Shown: positions 44,960 through 53,710, counted from the stretch's first letter. The stretch is DNA of 64,000 bases from ZC4RG30 sp046347045 (GCA_046347045.1 JAXMGX010000016.1:34822-98821); one strand, 5' to 3'. The notes: generated by a model from the letters alone, not told the origin. Made by a program: numbers and translations.

Positions 44960-45657
44960 AACAACAGAACCTGCAGAACGGTGCCGATACGTTTTTGACT
45001 TCTGTCGTCGAGGCGGCCATGCCGCGGCGTACGGTGCTGTTCGCCGCGGGTGCAGGCGGCAATCCCGAGCGCCACGCCGGACTGTTGGAGGCGTTGGCCG
45101 CAGATTGCGGCACGATAATTGCGCCGCATTTCGACCGCCTGAAGTCGAACTACCCTACGGAGGAGGAACTCATGACTCGCGCGCGCCGGATGGTGGCAGC
45201 CATCGATGCGCTGGCGGATTCGAACCTGCCTCTGGTCGGCGAGGGACACTCCATTGGGGGGACGTTGCTGCTGGCCCTTGCGGGCGGCCGCATGTGGCTG
45301 AGCCGTAGCCAGCCACTGACCATGGAGCCTGTCGCCCGCCTGGCGCGACTGGTCGTGCTCGCGCCGCCAACAGGCTTCTACGGCGCGCCCGGCGCACTGG
45401 ACGGCATGCACGTTCCAGTCATGGCCTGGGCTGGTACCGAGGACGCCATCACACCAACCGACCAGGCCAAGTTCTTCCGGGATGCGTTGGGGAACCGAGT
45501 GCCCCTCGACCTGCGAGTGGCGGAAGGTGCGGGACACTACTCGTTCATGAACGTTCCGCCGCCGGGCACGACTGAGCCACTCGCGGATCGCGACGCATTC
45601 CTGGAGCACCTGGCCGGGGAGATTCGCCGCTACGTTGCTTGTGTAGGAACCAGCTGA
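44956..45657 (+). CDS. Alpha/beta-fold hydrolase
   Basis: 233 residues. The nucleophile elbow is GEGHSIGG; an acid is likely in AWAGTEDAITP and the histidine in AEGAGHYSFMN, giving Ser-Asp-His in order. It is coupled by ATGA to the upstream regulator half, suggesting the regulator controlled it. The substrate is unknown. Confidence 0.8.
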   Translation: MKQQNLQNGADTFLTSVVEAAMPRRTVLFAAGAGGNPERHAGLLEALAADCGTIIAPHFDRLKSNYPTEEELMTRARRMVAAIDALADSNLPLVGEGHSIGGTLLLALAGGRMWLSRSQPLTMEPVARLARLVVLAPPTGFYGAPGALDGMHVPVMAWAGTEDAITPTDQAKFFRDALGNRVPLDLRVAEGAGHYSFMNVPPPGTTEPLADRDAFLEHLAGEIRRYVACVGTS

Positions 45658-45700
45658 TGACAATGATTTGTGAAGCAAGCTCCTAGCACGGGGGTATCGG

Positions 45701-45788
45701 TGGGGGTATCGCCCCCTCTCCGCGCGAGTGCGGATCGCTGATTCAACGACTTGGGAGAAGGTCTTGGGTCATCTCCTGGGCACCATCT
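45701..45788 (+). repeat. Distal end of cassette 3 with degenerate attachment core copy 4
   Basis: TGGGGGTATC at 45701-45710, preceded by CGGGGGTATC at 45688. The core begins 66 bp on at 45767 (GGTCATCTCCTGGGCACCA, matching the tRNA end at 12 of its first 15 bases and fully from CTCCTGGGCACCA). Confidence 0.65.
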
Positions 45789-45898
45789 AGAAAAAGAACG
45801 CGTGAACTCAAGAAGTTGCATGCGTCGCGGAGGACCCGAACCCGGGACTCTTCACAGAGACGGACTCTTGATCAAAGCGATTGCTCCTCAGCGAGTGA

Positions 45899-45922
45899 AA
45901 GCGTGATTTCACGCTTGTTTTT
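45899..45922 (+). terminator. Intrinsic terminator
   Basis: AAGCGTG / CACGCTT with loop ATTT, followed by GTTTTT. The 650 bp from 45658 to 46307 otherwise hold core copy 4, arm motifs, a pseudogene fragment and the regulator operator. Confidence 0.65.
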
Positions 45923-46010
45923 CAGGCATTTTCGATTCATCGGGGCGAATGCCCACGCACGATTCCGTGCCTAACCAGCGCCTCAAGTTGCCCCTCAAGC
46001 AAGCTCATCG

Positions 46011-46090
46011 TGGGGGTACAAATGGGGGTATCAGATCGAGCCAAATTCTTGTGCCCACTTTCGGGGGTATTTCGGTCGCGATCTTGGAGA
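46011..46090 (+). repeat. Partial third copy of the proximal-end repeat block
   Basis: GTGGGGGTACAAATGGGGGTATC-like sequence (motif at 46023-46032), then GTGCCCACTTTCGGGGGTAT (second motif degenerate, 46062), matching 41404-41470. Only the inner part of the block is kept; the tRNA-side half is gone. Confidence 0.6.
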
Positions 46091-46111
46091 GTCTTCGTTG
46101 ATCGACAAGGG

Positions 46112-46212
46112 TCACCTGCGAAGCGCCAGCAGTGCGTCATGGATCTCCGCCAGCTTTTCCTTGAACTCGAGGGAGAACGCCTGAAGCCCTGGCGCAAGCT
46201 TGTCCCGGAATC
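46112..46212 (-). pseudogene. 3' remnant of a GSU2403-like nucleotidyltransferase gene
   Basis: The minus strand reads roughly FRDKLAPGLQAFSLEFKEK then LAEIHDALLALRR and a TGA stop, aligned with the last 33 residues of the protein at 41502. Homology stops abruptly near 46212. Spacing to the adjacent arm motif matches that of the intact gene, so block plus gene end were duplicated together. Confidence 0.7.
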
Positions 46213-46252
46213 CCGAGCAGGCACCCGTATCAGCGCCGCGGATGACCTCAAG

Positions 46253-46268
46253 ATGACCGAATGGTCAT
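46253..46268. promoter_or_regulatory. Candidate metal-response operator 1 (ATGACC-N4-GGTCAT)
   Basis: ATGACCGAATGGTCAT, a 6-4-6 dyad 40 bp upstream of the response regulator ATG. The same dyad with another spacer is at 48399. The outline resembles the CusR box core (ATGACAA-N2-TTGTCAT). Confidence 0.6.
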
Positions 46269-46307
46269 GAAGAAGACTGTCTCGCGATGCACTATGCAGG
46301 ACATCCT

Positions 46308-46979
46308 ATGAGACTTCTGGTCGTGGAAGATGAATCAAAAGCCGCCGAGTTCCTGCGCAAGGGACTGAGCGAGGCCGGATTCGTCGTCGACGTCGCGGCC
46401 GACGGCATCGAGGGATTGTTCCTGGCGGGCACGTTCGAGTACGAGTTGGTGGTTCTTGATGCCATGCTGCCCGGCAAGGATGGATGGCAGGTCCTGCGGG
46501 AACTGCGGCGCCTTGGTCGCCAGATGCCGGTGCTGTTTCTCACAGCGCGGAGCGATGTGATGGATCGGGTACGAGGCCTGGACCTGGGCGCCGACGATTA
46601 CCTGGTGAAGCCCTATGCGTTCACGGAACTGCTTGCCAGGATCCGTGCCCTGCTTCGTCGCCGCGGGGAGCAATCGCCGGAAGTGTTGACCGTGGCGGAC
46701 CTCAGAGTGGATCTGCATGGGCTGCGTGCCGACCGAGACGGCGTTCGACTCGACCTTGCTCCCAAGGAATTCGCGCTGCTCTCGCTGCTGGTTCGCCGCC
46801 ATGGCGAAGTACTCTCGCGTCGGGTGATCTCCGAACAGGTCTGGGACATCAACTTCGACAGTGACAGCAATGTGGTGGACGTGGCGGTGAGGCGCCTGCG
46901 GCGCAAAGTGGACGATCCATTCCCGGTCAAGCTGATTCATACCGTTCGCGGCATGGGCTACGTGCTTGAGCAGCGGTAA
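46308..46979 (+). CDS. OmpR-family response regulator, CusR/CopR type
   Basis: 223 residues. The receiver domain has the acidic pair VVEDES, the phospho-acceptor aspartate in LVVLDAMLPGKDGW and the lysine in LVKPYAF. The winged-helix output domain is VRLDLAPKEFALLSLL...VDVAVRRLRRKVDD. Closest in pattern to CusR/CopR/IrlR heavy-metal regulators. ATG at 46308 follows AGGACATCCT; a GTG- or ATG-extended version adds seven unlikely residues. It overlaps the kinase gene by 14 bp. Confidence 0.93.
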   Translation: MRLLVVEDESKAAEFLRKGLSEAGFVVDVAADGIEGLFLAGTFEYELVVLDAMLPGKDGWQVLRELRRLGRQMPVLFLTARSDVMDRVRGLDLGADDYLVKPYAFTELLARIRALLRRRGEQSPEVLTVADLRVDLHGLRADRDGVRLDLAPKEFALLSLLVRRHGEVLSRRVISEQVWDINFDSDSNVVDVAVRRLRRKVDDPFPVKLIHTVRGMGYVLEQR

Positions 46980-48399
46980 GGCGGCAGTCACTGGCCGGCG
47001 CGGCAGCCTGGTTGCCCGCCTCACGCTGCTCAGCGCGGCCTCCGCATTCGGCCTGCTGCTGGCCGCTGCCCTGTTCCTGAACTGGGAACTGTCGGGCAAC
47101 CTGCAGCGCGACGCCGAGGACCGTCTCCGACACAAGGTCCAGGTACTGGAACGCCTGCTCGCTGAATCTCCGCCCAACTTACAGGGCATCCGCCAGGAGG
47201 CCCATGAGGAAGCCGAGGTTTCTTCAGAGTCGGAATTTCCCTTCTTCCTGCGTGTCATGGACTCGCAGAGCCATGAAGTCGTGGCTAGCCGCAGCATGGC
47301 GCAGTTGCTGCCCGTTGCGACCTTTGGTGGGGATCGCACCGGCGCCCACCGCCGCTGGCAATCGCCCCAAGGCACGCTGTATCTGCTGGCGACTGCGGAT
47401 GTAAGGGCCGGATCGTCAGGTGCGACCTGGACCATCCATGCCGCATTCGACGTGACCGCCATGCAGCGCCTGCTCTCCCGTTTCCAGCGCGACGTGATCC
47501 TGATGTTGCTGGTGGGTCTGCTGGCCGCGGCAACCGTCGGGGCATGGGCGGTTCGGCGCGGCCTTCGGCCACTGCACGACATCGCAGCGGTCATGGAGCC
47601 GATCGGGGCCGCGGAGTTGGACCGGCGCATCGCCACGGGGCGTTGGCCGGTGGAACTGCATGGCGTCGCCGACGCCTTCGACCGGGTCCTGGTGAGATTG
47701 CAGGACTCCTTCGGTCGATTGCGGCAGTTTTCCGCCGACCTGGCGCACGAACTTCGCACACCGATCAACAACCTGATGGGAGAGGCTCAGGTGGCACTTT
47801 CGCGCCCGCGCTCGATTGCCGAGTACGAACGGGTGCTCCAGTCATCACTGGAGGAACTCACCCGCCTTGCGCGGATGATCGATGGCATGCTGTTTCTGGC
47901 GCAGGCCGACCAGGCCAGAATGGCACTCAAGGCAACCCCGATGCTGGCCTCGAGGGAACTCCACGCGGTAGCGGAGTTCTACCAAGCCCTTGCCGACGAG
48001 CAGGGCGTGACAATCAGCGTGGGTGGTGACGCGGAGTTCATCGCGGACCCGATGCTGGTACGGCGCGCGCTGAGCAACCTGCTATCGAATGCACTGCGCC
48101 ATACATCTCGTGGGGGGTTGATCCAGTTGCAGGCACAGCGTGCTTCGGAGCGCGTCGAGCTTTCGGTTAGCGACAATGGAGCGGGCATTGCGCAGGAACA
48201 TCACGCAAAGCTCGGCGACCGGTTCTTCCGGGTCGACGAGTCACGCAATGCGAGTCAACCGGGATATGGGCTCGGACTGGCCATCGTCCGCTCCATCATG
48301 GAACTCCACGCGGGCGCCTTGCGCATCGACAGTCAGCCTGGTCGCGGCACAATAGCAATTCTGTCTTTTCCAGTTACCGAGGCGGTCCAGGCGGTTTAA
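46966..48399 (+). CDS. Heavy-metal sensor histidine kinase, CusS/CopS type
   Basis: 477 residues from a TTG start inside the regulator gene. Two membrane helices (about residues 18-40 and 175-197) flank a periplasmic sensor domain. HAMP, then the H box LAHELRTPINNLMGEAQ, N box NLLSNALRHT, and G boxes DNGAGI and GYGLGLAI follow. The overlap with the regulator indicates coupled translation. Copper is the likely signal from the neighbours. Confidence 0.92.
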   Translation: MSSGKAAVTGRRGSLVARLTLLSAASAFGLLLAAALFLNWELSGNLQRDAEDRLRHKVQVLERLLAESPPNLQGIRQEAHEEAEVSSESEFPFFLRVMDSQSHEVVASRSMAQLLPVATFGGDRTGAHRRWQSPQGTLYLLATADVRAGSSGATWTIHAAFDVTAMQRLLSRFQRDVILMLLVGLLAAATVGAWAVRRGLRPLHDIAAVMEPIGAAELDRRIATGRWPVELHGVADAFDRVLVRLQDSFGRLRQFSADLAHELRTPINNLMGEAQVALSRPRSIAEYERVLQSSLEELTRLARMIDGMLFLAQADQARMALKATPMLASRELHAVAEFYQALADEQGVTISVGGDAEFIADPMLVRRALSNLLSNALRHTSRGGLIQLQAQRASERVELSVSDNGAGIAQEHHAKLGDRFFRVDESRNASQPGYGLGLAIVRSIMELHAGALRIDSQPGRGTIAILSFPVTEAVQAV

Positions 48400-48414
48400 T
48401 GACCGTTCGGTCAT
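48399..48414. promoter_or_regulatory. Candidate metal-response operator 2 (ATGACC-N4-GGTCAT)
   Basis: ATGACCGTTCGGTCAT, 47 bp upstream of the azurin-like gene; identical half-sites and spacing to the dyad at 46253. A further half-site GGTCAT follows at 48420. Confidence 0.6.
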
Positions 48415-48460
48415 CTGGCGGTCATTACCCGGACAGTGGTTGAGCCCTAACATCGGGTAA

Positions 48461-48946
48461 ATGCCCTCTACCCTTACTCGCCGGAGATTTGCTTGGCTGG
48501 CGGCTGCCGGCCCGATTGCACTCGCGGCGTGCAAGGACAGGTCCGCATCCTTGCCTCAGGCCCCACCCGTTGATCTTCTCGTTGAGTCAAACGGTGACCT
48601 GCTCGAATTCCTTCCGAAGGAACTGACATGCCACGCAGGGGACCACGTTCGCCTCACTTTCCGCCATACCGGCAAATACGTGAACTTCGAGCACAACTGG
48701 GTATTGATCGTCCCCGGCAGTTTTGACGAAATCACCGCGGCGGCCACTGCCGCCGGCGAAGACAAGGGATGGCTGCCAGCCGGCGACCAGCGAATGTTGG
48801 CCTTCACGCCGATGTGCAGCCGTGGCCAGATGGCCGTCACCCAGTTCACCGCGCCGAAGGCCGGCGACTATCCGTTCATCTGCACTTTCCCCGGCCATGC
48901 GCAAAGCATGTGGGGCGTGCTGCATGTACTGCCTCCAACCGCCTGA
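48461..48946 (+). CDS. Azurin-like blue copper lipoprotein
   Basis: 161 residues. The N terminus has twin arginines (TRRRFAWLAAAG) and a lipobox-like ALAAC, so Tat export and lipidation are both possible. The type 1 copper site follows azurin: histidine in NFEHNW, then C-TFPG-H-AQS-M, equal in spacing to azurin C112, H117 and M121. Electron carrier or copper scavenger in the periplasm. The upstream dyad suggests control by the adjacent two-component system. Confidence 0.87.
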   Translation: MPSTLTRRRFAWLAAAGPIALAACKDRSASLPQAPPVDLLVESNGDLLEFLPKELTCHAGDHVRLTFRHTGKYVNFEHNWVLIVPGSFDEITAAATAAGEDKGWLPAGDQRMLAFTPMCSRGQMAVTQFTAPKAGDYPFICTFPGHAQSMWGVLHVLPPTA

Positions 48947-48970
48947 ACCAGCAACCTGTAGGAGATCCCC

Positions 48971-49453
48971 ATGAGGAACGTGAACCGGATACTGGCTGCG
49001 CTGGGTGGCGTGCTGCTGCTCGCGCTAGCGAACGTGGCCCATACGATGGAGCCCAAATCACCGGATGCGGTGAAGAACGCGCTGCGCATCCTCGCCTATG
49101 TCCAGGACGACATGGCGCGCAAGCTGCCCACGAAGGCCTATGCGCGGCTGCCGCACGAAAGCCAGGAGTTCGATGAGGCCTCCGCCGCAATGCGCGATGC
49201 AGTAGCCATGGAATCTCCGGACTTTCGTGCGAAGGTTGAAGGCGCCCTGACCAAGGCGCTGCAGGCATCCCACGCCGTAGCGGAGGTGAGCAAGTCCAAT
49301 GATGACGCGAAGATTGCCGCCGCCGTGAAGGCCGTCGATGCCGAACTGCAACAGCTCAACGCACTGTTCCCCGCCGCGCTGCGCCCGGTCCCGGGACAAC
49401 TGGGCACGGGCCCGGGACGGGGCCCCGGTGGGCCTCCGCCCGGCCTTCGGTAG
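48971..49453 (+). CDS. Exported helical protein of unknown function
   Basis: 160 residues with a signal peptide (residues 1-24). The mature part is mostly helical with many alanines and a C-terminal Gly/Pro-rich tail (GPGRGPGGPPPG). No metal-binding cluster is obvious apart from scattered His and Met. It starts 24 bp after the azurin gene with AGGAGAT before the ATG, so it probably belongs to the same operon. Confidence 0.65.
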   Translation: MRNVNRILAALGGVLLLALANVAHTMEPKSPDAVKNALRILAYVQDDMARKLPTKAYARLPHESQEFDEASAAMRDAVAMESPDFRAKVEGALTKALQASHAVAEVSKSNDDAKIAAAVKAVDAELQQLNALFPAALRPVPGQLGTGPGRGPGGPPPGLR

Positions 49454-49462
49454 GCGCAAGCG

Positions 49463-50071
49463 ATGTCACCCACGAACTTGCGATGTTGGGCAGCCGCGCT
49501 GACGCTCTTGCTGGCTGCCCTTCCGGCTCCGGCACAGACGATCTCGCGCGACATTCTCGCTTCCGCATTGCGTGACGGGGGCTTCGTCATCGTGATGCGT
49601 CATGCCAATTCGCCACGCGAGGCGCCGGATGCCGCCACCGCCAATGCCGACAACACCGGTCGCGAGCGGCAACTGGACGCCGCGGGACGCCGTGATTCCG
49701 CCGCCATGGGAGTCGCGCTGAAGCGGCTGAAGATTCCGGTAAACGAAGTCCTCTGCAGCCCGACCTATCGAGCGCGGGAGACCGCTCGGTTACTGGATGT
49801 CGGCAAGGCAACTCCAGCGGGCCAGTTGAGCAACGAAGGCATGTCGGCCACGGACGAGGCGCGTTCGACATGGCTGCGTCAGCAGGTCTCCCGGAAGCCC
49901 AAGGCGGGCGGCAATCGCCTGCTGATCACGCACGGCCCGAATATCTCGGCCGCTTTTCCCGAGTATTCTGCTGGCATGACGGAAGGGGAAGCGCTGATCT
50001 TCGATCCGCACGGCATGAATGGCTCGGTGATGATCCAGCGCATCAAGATCGAGGACTGGTCGGCACTGTAA
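49463..50071 (+). CDS. Exported histidine phosphatase family protein
   Basis: 202 residues. Signal peptide ends ALPAPAQ. The catalytic RH motif is IVMRHANSP, with SPTYRARETA and ITHGPNI as the second conserved parts. Probably a periplasmic phosphatase of the phosphoglycerate-mutase superfamily. It starts 9 bp after the preceding gene. Confidence 0.78.
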   Translation: MSPTNLRCWAAALTLLLAALPAPAQTISRDILASALRDGGFVIVMRHANSPREAPDAATANADNTGRERQLDAAGRRDSAAMGVALKRLKIPVNEVLCSPTYRARETARLLDVGKATPAGQLSNEGMSATDEARSTWLRQQVSRKPKAGGNRLLITHGPNISAAFPEYSAGMTEGEALIFDPHGMNGSVMIQRIKIEDWSAL

Positions 50072-50100
50072 GTCCGATCGATTCTTCGGGCACGATACGG

Positions 50101-51297
50101 ATGAATCACTCCGCATGGGAAGTTTTCAAGGCATTCCTGAAGTCGGGCGTCACCGCATTCGGCGGCCCGATCGCGCACCTCGGATATTTCCGCGAGGAGT
50201 TCGTGCAGCGCCGTCGCTGGCTGGATGAGCACGCGTATGCAGATCTCGTAAGCCTGTGTCAGTTCCTTCCTGGCCCAGCGAGCAGCCAGGTGGGATTCTC
50301 GCTGGGACTGATGCGCGCGGGGTTGCCGGGCGCACTCGCGGCGTGGGTCGGGTTCACTTTGCCATCGACACTGTTGCTGCTGCTGTTCGCCCTGTACGTC
50401 GAGAGTTTCTCAGGTCCAGCCGGCGTGGCCCTGCTCCATGGCCTGAAGCTCGCGGCGGTTGGCATCGTCGCACAGGCGGTTTGGACCATGGCGCGGACAC
50501 TGTGTCCGGATTGGCCGCGCGTGCTCATCGCCACCGCATCGGCGCTGTTTCTGATCTGGGCACAGACGCCGTCCGCACAAGTTGCAGTAATCATCATGGG
50601 AGCCGTGGCAGGGTTCGTAGCCCACAGGTCCGGCACGATTGCCGCACCCTTGGGGCATTTGCCGACACTGGTTCCCCGGCGGATGGGACTGTCCTGCCTG
50701 CTGCTGTTTGCCCTGCTGCTCGCCGGGTTGCCAGTGCTGCAGTGGTTGCGGCCCGGTACCGTACTGGCGCTGTTCGACGCCTTCTATCGCGCTGGTGCCC
50801 TGGTGTTCGGCGGCGGCCATGTGGTTCTGCCGTTGCTGCACGAATCCTTCGTCACGACCGGTTGGGTGGATGAGGACCGCTTCCTTGCGGGCTACGGCGC
50901 GGCGCAGGCCGTTCCCGGCCCTTTATTCACGTTCGCGGCCTACTTGGGCGCGATCTCGAGCATCGCGCCAACTCCCGTTCTCGGCGCCGCCATCGGTATC
51001 GTCGGGCTGTTCCTGCCGGGAATGCTGGTGCTCGCGGGCGTGCTGCCGTTCTGGGAAGCGTTGCGCAGGTTGCCGCGCGCGCGGGGCGTGATGGCCGGAG
51101 TGAATGCCGCCGTCGTAGGCCTGCTCGCCGCAGCGCTTTGGACTCCGGTCTGGACCGGCACAGTGCGCGGGATCGCCGACGGCCTGCTGGCCGTCGGCGG
51201 ATTCGGCCTGCTGGTCGGACTTCGGGCCCCTCCTTTGATTGTGGTCGCACTCTTCGGTGTGGCCGCCGTCCTGTTTCGATTGGCACTGAGGATGTGA
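50101..51297 (+). CDS. chrA: Chromate transporter ChrA
   Basis: 398-residue inner-membrane protein with two homologous CHR halves. The first shows FGGPIAHLGYFREEFV and FLPGPASSQVGFSLG; the second FGGGHVVLPLLHESFV and AAQAVPGPLFTFAAYLG. It exports chromate. ATG at 50101 begins the conserved N terminus; the frame is open further upstream only inside the phosphatase gene. Confidence 0.92.
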   Translation: MNHSAWEVFKAFLKSGVTAFGGPIAHLGYFREEFVQRRRWLDEHAYADLVSLCQFLPGPASSQVGFSLGLMRAGLPGALAAWVGFTLPSTLLLLLFALYVESFSGPAGVALLHGLKLAAVGIVAQAVWTMARTLCPDWPRVLIATASALFLIWAQTPSAQVAVIIMGAVAGFVAHRSGTIAAPLGHLPTLVPRRMGLSCLLLFALLLAGLPVLQWLRPGTVLALFDAFYRAGALVFGGGHVVLPLLHESFVTTGWVDEDRFLAGYGAAQAVPGPLFTFAAYLGAISSIAPTPVLGAAIGIVGLFLPGMLVLAGVLPFWEALRRLPRARGVMAGVNAAVVGLLAAALWTPVWTGTVRGIADGLLAVGGFGLLVGLRAPPLIVVALFGVAAVLFRLALRM

Positions 51298-51298
51298 C

Positions 51299-52336
51299 AT
51301 GAAGACCAGATCGTGCTTTGGCAGGAGACAGGTAGTGCGGGCCGCGATTGGCCTTGCCGCAACGGCCGCGGGATTCTCGATGCGAGTCGGGGCTCAGGTG
51401 GCTACGAGAATCCCCGCTGCCGCCCCTGCTCGCGCCTTGTCGGGAACACAGATTGTGCTGTTGGGCACGCGAGCCGGCCCCGGCGTTGACTTGCGGCGTG
51501 CACAAACCGCCACAATCATCCTCGTCGACGGAACACCCTACCTGATCGATTGCGGCTATGGTGCCGTGCGCAACATGACCGCGGCGGGCATCAACAGCCA
51601 GCAGGTCTCGCAGGTCTTCTTCACGCACCTGCACAACGACCACACCACGGACCTGCCGGCATTCCTGAGCCTGCAGTGGACTGGCGGCCGAACCCGGCAG
51701 ATCGATCTCTACGGGCCGTACGGCACCTCAGCCATGATCCGCGCGGTCAATGACTATCTCCAGGCGGACCAGGGCATCCGAAGTGTCGATGAGGGCCGCG
51801 AGGCGCGCGTAGAAGATCTGTACCACGGCCACGATGTGGAGGCCACGACGACGCCTCGCATCATCTTCCAGGACGGCCGCGTGAGTGTTTCCACTGTGGA
51901 GAATTCCCACTATCCCGAACATTCCCGCAGCCGCATGCCGCACCGTTCGATTGCGGTCCGCTTCGATACCAAATCACGGTCCGTCGTGATCAGCGGCGAT
52001 ACCAGCTATTCCACCAATCTCGTGCAACTCGCCAGGAACGCCGATGTGTTCGTCTGCGAAGTCATGGACCAGGGCACACGCGACAACTGGCTGGCCCAAC
52101 TGAAGCAGGATCCAGGGGCGATCAACCGCCCCAGCGTCACTCGACATATTGCCGAAACCCACTCCACGCCTGAGGAAGTGGGTCGAATGGCCACTGAAGC
52201 CAACGTGAAGCTCGTGGTGCTCAACCATCAGCTCACCAATCCGGGGAGCAGCCTCCCGACCGCGCATCTGCTGGAGGGGGTGCGAAAGAACTACGCAGGA
52301 CCGGTCGTGGCGGGTGAAGACCTGATGATGATCTAG
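51299..52336 (+). CDS. Exported metallo-beta-lactamase-fold hydrolase
   Basis: 345 residues. GRRQVVRAAIGLAATAAG looks like a Tat-type signal. The metal site HLHNDHTTD, a later histidine in ENSHYPEH, and SGDTSYS then LNHQ match the AtsA/RNase Z-like branch of the superfamily. It starts one base after the chrA stop. The substrate is unknown. Confidence 0.8.
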   Translation: MKTRSCFGRRQVVRAAIGLAATAAGFSMRVGAQVATRIPAAAPARALSGTQIVLLGTRAGPGVDLRRAQTATIILVDGTPYLIDCGYGAVRNMTAAGINSQQVSQVFFTHLHNDHTTDLPAFLSLQWTGGRTRQIDLYGPYGTSAMIRAVNDYLQADQGIRSVDEGREARVEDLYHGHDVEATTTPRIIFQDGRVSVSTVENSHYPEHSRSRMPHRSIAVRFDTKSRSVVISGDTSYSTNLVQLARNADVFVCEVMDQGTRDNWLAQLKQDPGAINRPSVTRHIAETHSTPEEVGRMATEANVKLVVLNHQLTNPGSSLPTAHLLEGVRKNYAGPVVAGEDLMMI

Positions 52337-52338
52337 AA

Positions 52339-52368
52339 AACCACTGCGCACGTGAGTGCGCAGTGGTT
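52339..52368 (+). terminator. Strong hairpin after the metallo-hydrolase gene
   Basis: AACCACTGCGCAC / GTGCGCAGTGGTT, perfect 13-bp stem with loop GTGA, directly after the stop. The downstream T tract is poor, so it may act with Rho or as an RNA stabiliser. Confidence 0.6.
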
Positions 52369-52498
52369 GGTTGATGGGTTTGTCGAGCAGATGCTCGTGA
52401 AGGAACGAGGAACTGCATGGTCATTCCTTTACCGTCGTACGGACCAGCCGGAGGTTGCCCATTAGACGCACGCACTCCAGGACTCCAGAATCCGTCTC

Positions 52499-53710
52499 AT
52501 GAATACATCGCGCGTCATGCGCCCGATCGCCGGTCTGCCACCGGCTATCTGGGTGCTGGGCTTCGTCAGCCTGCTGATGGATGTTTCTTCCGAGATGATC
52601 CACAGCCTACTGCCGCTGTTCATGGTGGGCACACTGGGCGTCAGCACAATCGCCGTGGGTCTCATCGAGGGCCTTGCCGAATCCATTGCGCTCATGGTGA
52701 AAGTGTTCTCCGGCACGCTCAGCGACTACCTGGGCAGGCGCAAGGGGTTGGCCGTCTTCGGCTATGCACTGGGCGCACTGACCAAACCGCTGTTCGCCAT
52801 CGCCGGCGGCATCGGCATGGTGGTCACCGCGCGGCTCCTGGATCGAGTCGGCAAGGGCATCCGCGGCGCACCCCGCGACGCGCTGGTGGCCGACATCGCG
52901 CCAGCGCACCTGCGGGGCGCCGCCTTCGGGCTCCGTCAGGCGCTGGACACCGTCGGGGCATTCATTGGCCCCCTGCTGGCCTCGATCCTGATGCTGCTCT
53001 GGGCCAACAACTTCCGCGCCGTGTTCTGGATCGCCGTGATCCCCGGCATGCTCGCGGTGGGCCTGCTGTTGTTCTGCGTCCGTGAACCCGAGCGGCCCGA
53101 GCGGGCCCGAAATTCGAATCCAATTCAACGGGCAACCCTGGCGCGGCTGGCCCCAGCCTACTTTTGGGTGGTCGGCGTGGGCGCGGTATTCACACTCGCA
53201 CGCTTCAGCGAAGCCTTCCTGGTGCTGAGGGCCCAACACGGCGGCGTCCCGGTTGCGCTCGTACCGCTGGTAATAGTCGCGATGAACGTGGTCTATTCCT
53301 CATCCGCCTATCCGTTCGGCAAGCTCGCCGACAAGCTGAGCCACCCGCTACTGCTGGCAATCGGGTTGGTGTTGCTCATCTTCGCCGATGTCGTGCTCGC
53401 TTCGGCGGGCCACTGGGCCGTCGTGCTGGGGGGAGTCGCCCTGTGGGGGTTGCACATGGGAATGACCCAGGGGCTGCTTGCCACCATGGTGGCCGATGTG
53501 GCGCCACCGGATCTGCGCGGCACGGCGTTCGGATTCTTCAACCTAGTAAGCGGCGTCGCGATGTTGGTGGCAAGCGTGTTCGCGGGCTGGCTTTGGGAAA
53601 ACCACGGACCCAGCGCGACATTCCTTGCCGGCGCAGCATTCAGCGTGATCGCGTTGCTTGCCCTGGTTCGATTCCGGCCAGAAAAGCACGCCGGCGATAG
53701 AAGTCGATAA
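52499..53710 (+). CDS. MFS transporter
   Basis: 403 residues with about twelve membrane helices. Motif-A-like segments are SDYLGRRKGLAVFGYALGAL and, in the second half, GKLADKLSHPLLL; DRVGKGIRGAPRDALVAD is typical of a family often found near metal or arsenic resistance genes. The substrate is not known. Confidence 0.85.
   Translation: MNTSRVMRPIAGLPPAIWVLGFVSLLMDVSSEMIHSLLPLFMVGTLGVSTIAVGLIEGLAESIALMVKVFSGTLSDYLGRRKGLAVFGYALGALTKPLFAIAGGIGMVVTARLLDRVGKGIRGAPRDALVADIAPAHLRGAAFGLRQALDTVGAFIGPLLASILMLLWANNFRAVFWIAVIPGMLAVGLLLFCVREPERPERARNSNPIQRATLARLAPAYFWVVGVGAVFTLARFSEAFLVLRAQHGGVPVALVPLVIVAMNVVYSSSAYPFGKLADKLSHPLLLAIGLVLLIFADVVLASAGHWAVVLGGVALWGLHMGMTQGLLATMVADVAPPDLRGTAFGFFNLVSGVAMLVASVFAGWLWENHGPSATFLAGAAFSVIALLALVRFRPEKHAGDRSR

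Noticed and set aside
45825..45870. GC-rich stretch with CCCGAACCCGGGA resembling a tRNA T arm
   Set aside because: No acceptor or anticodon stem can be drawn around it.
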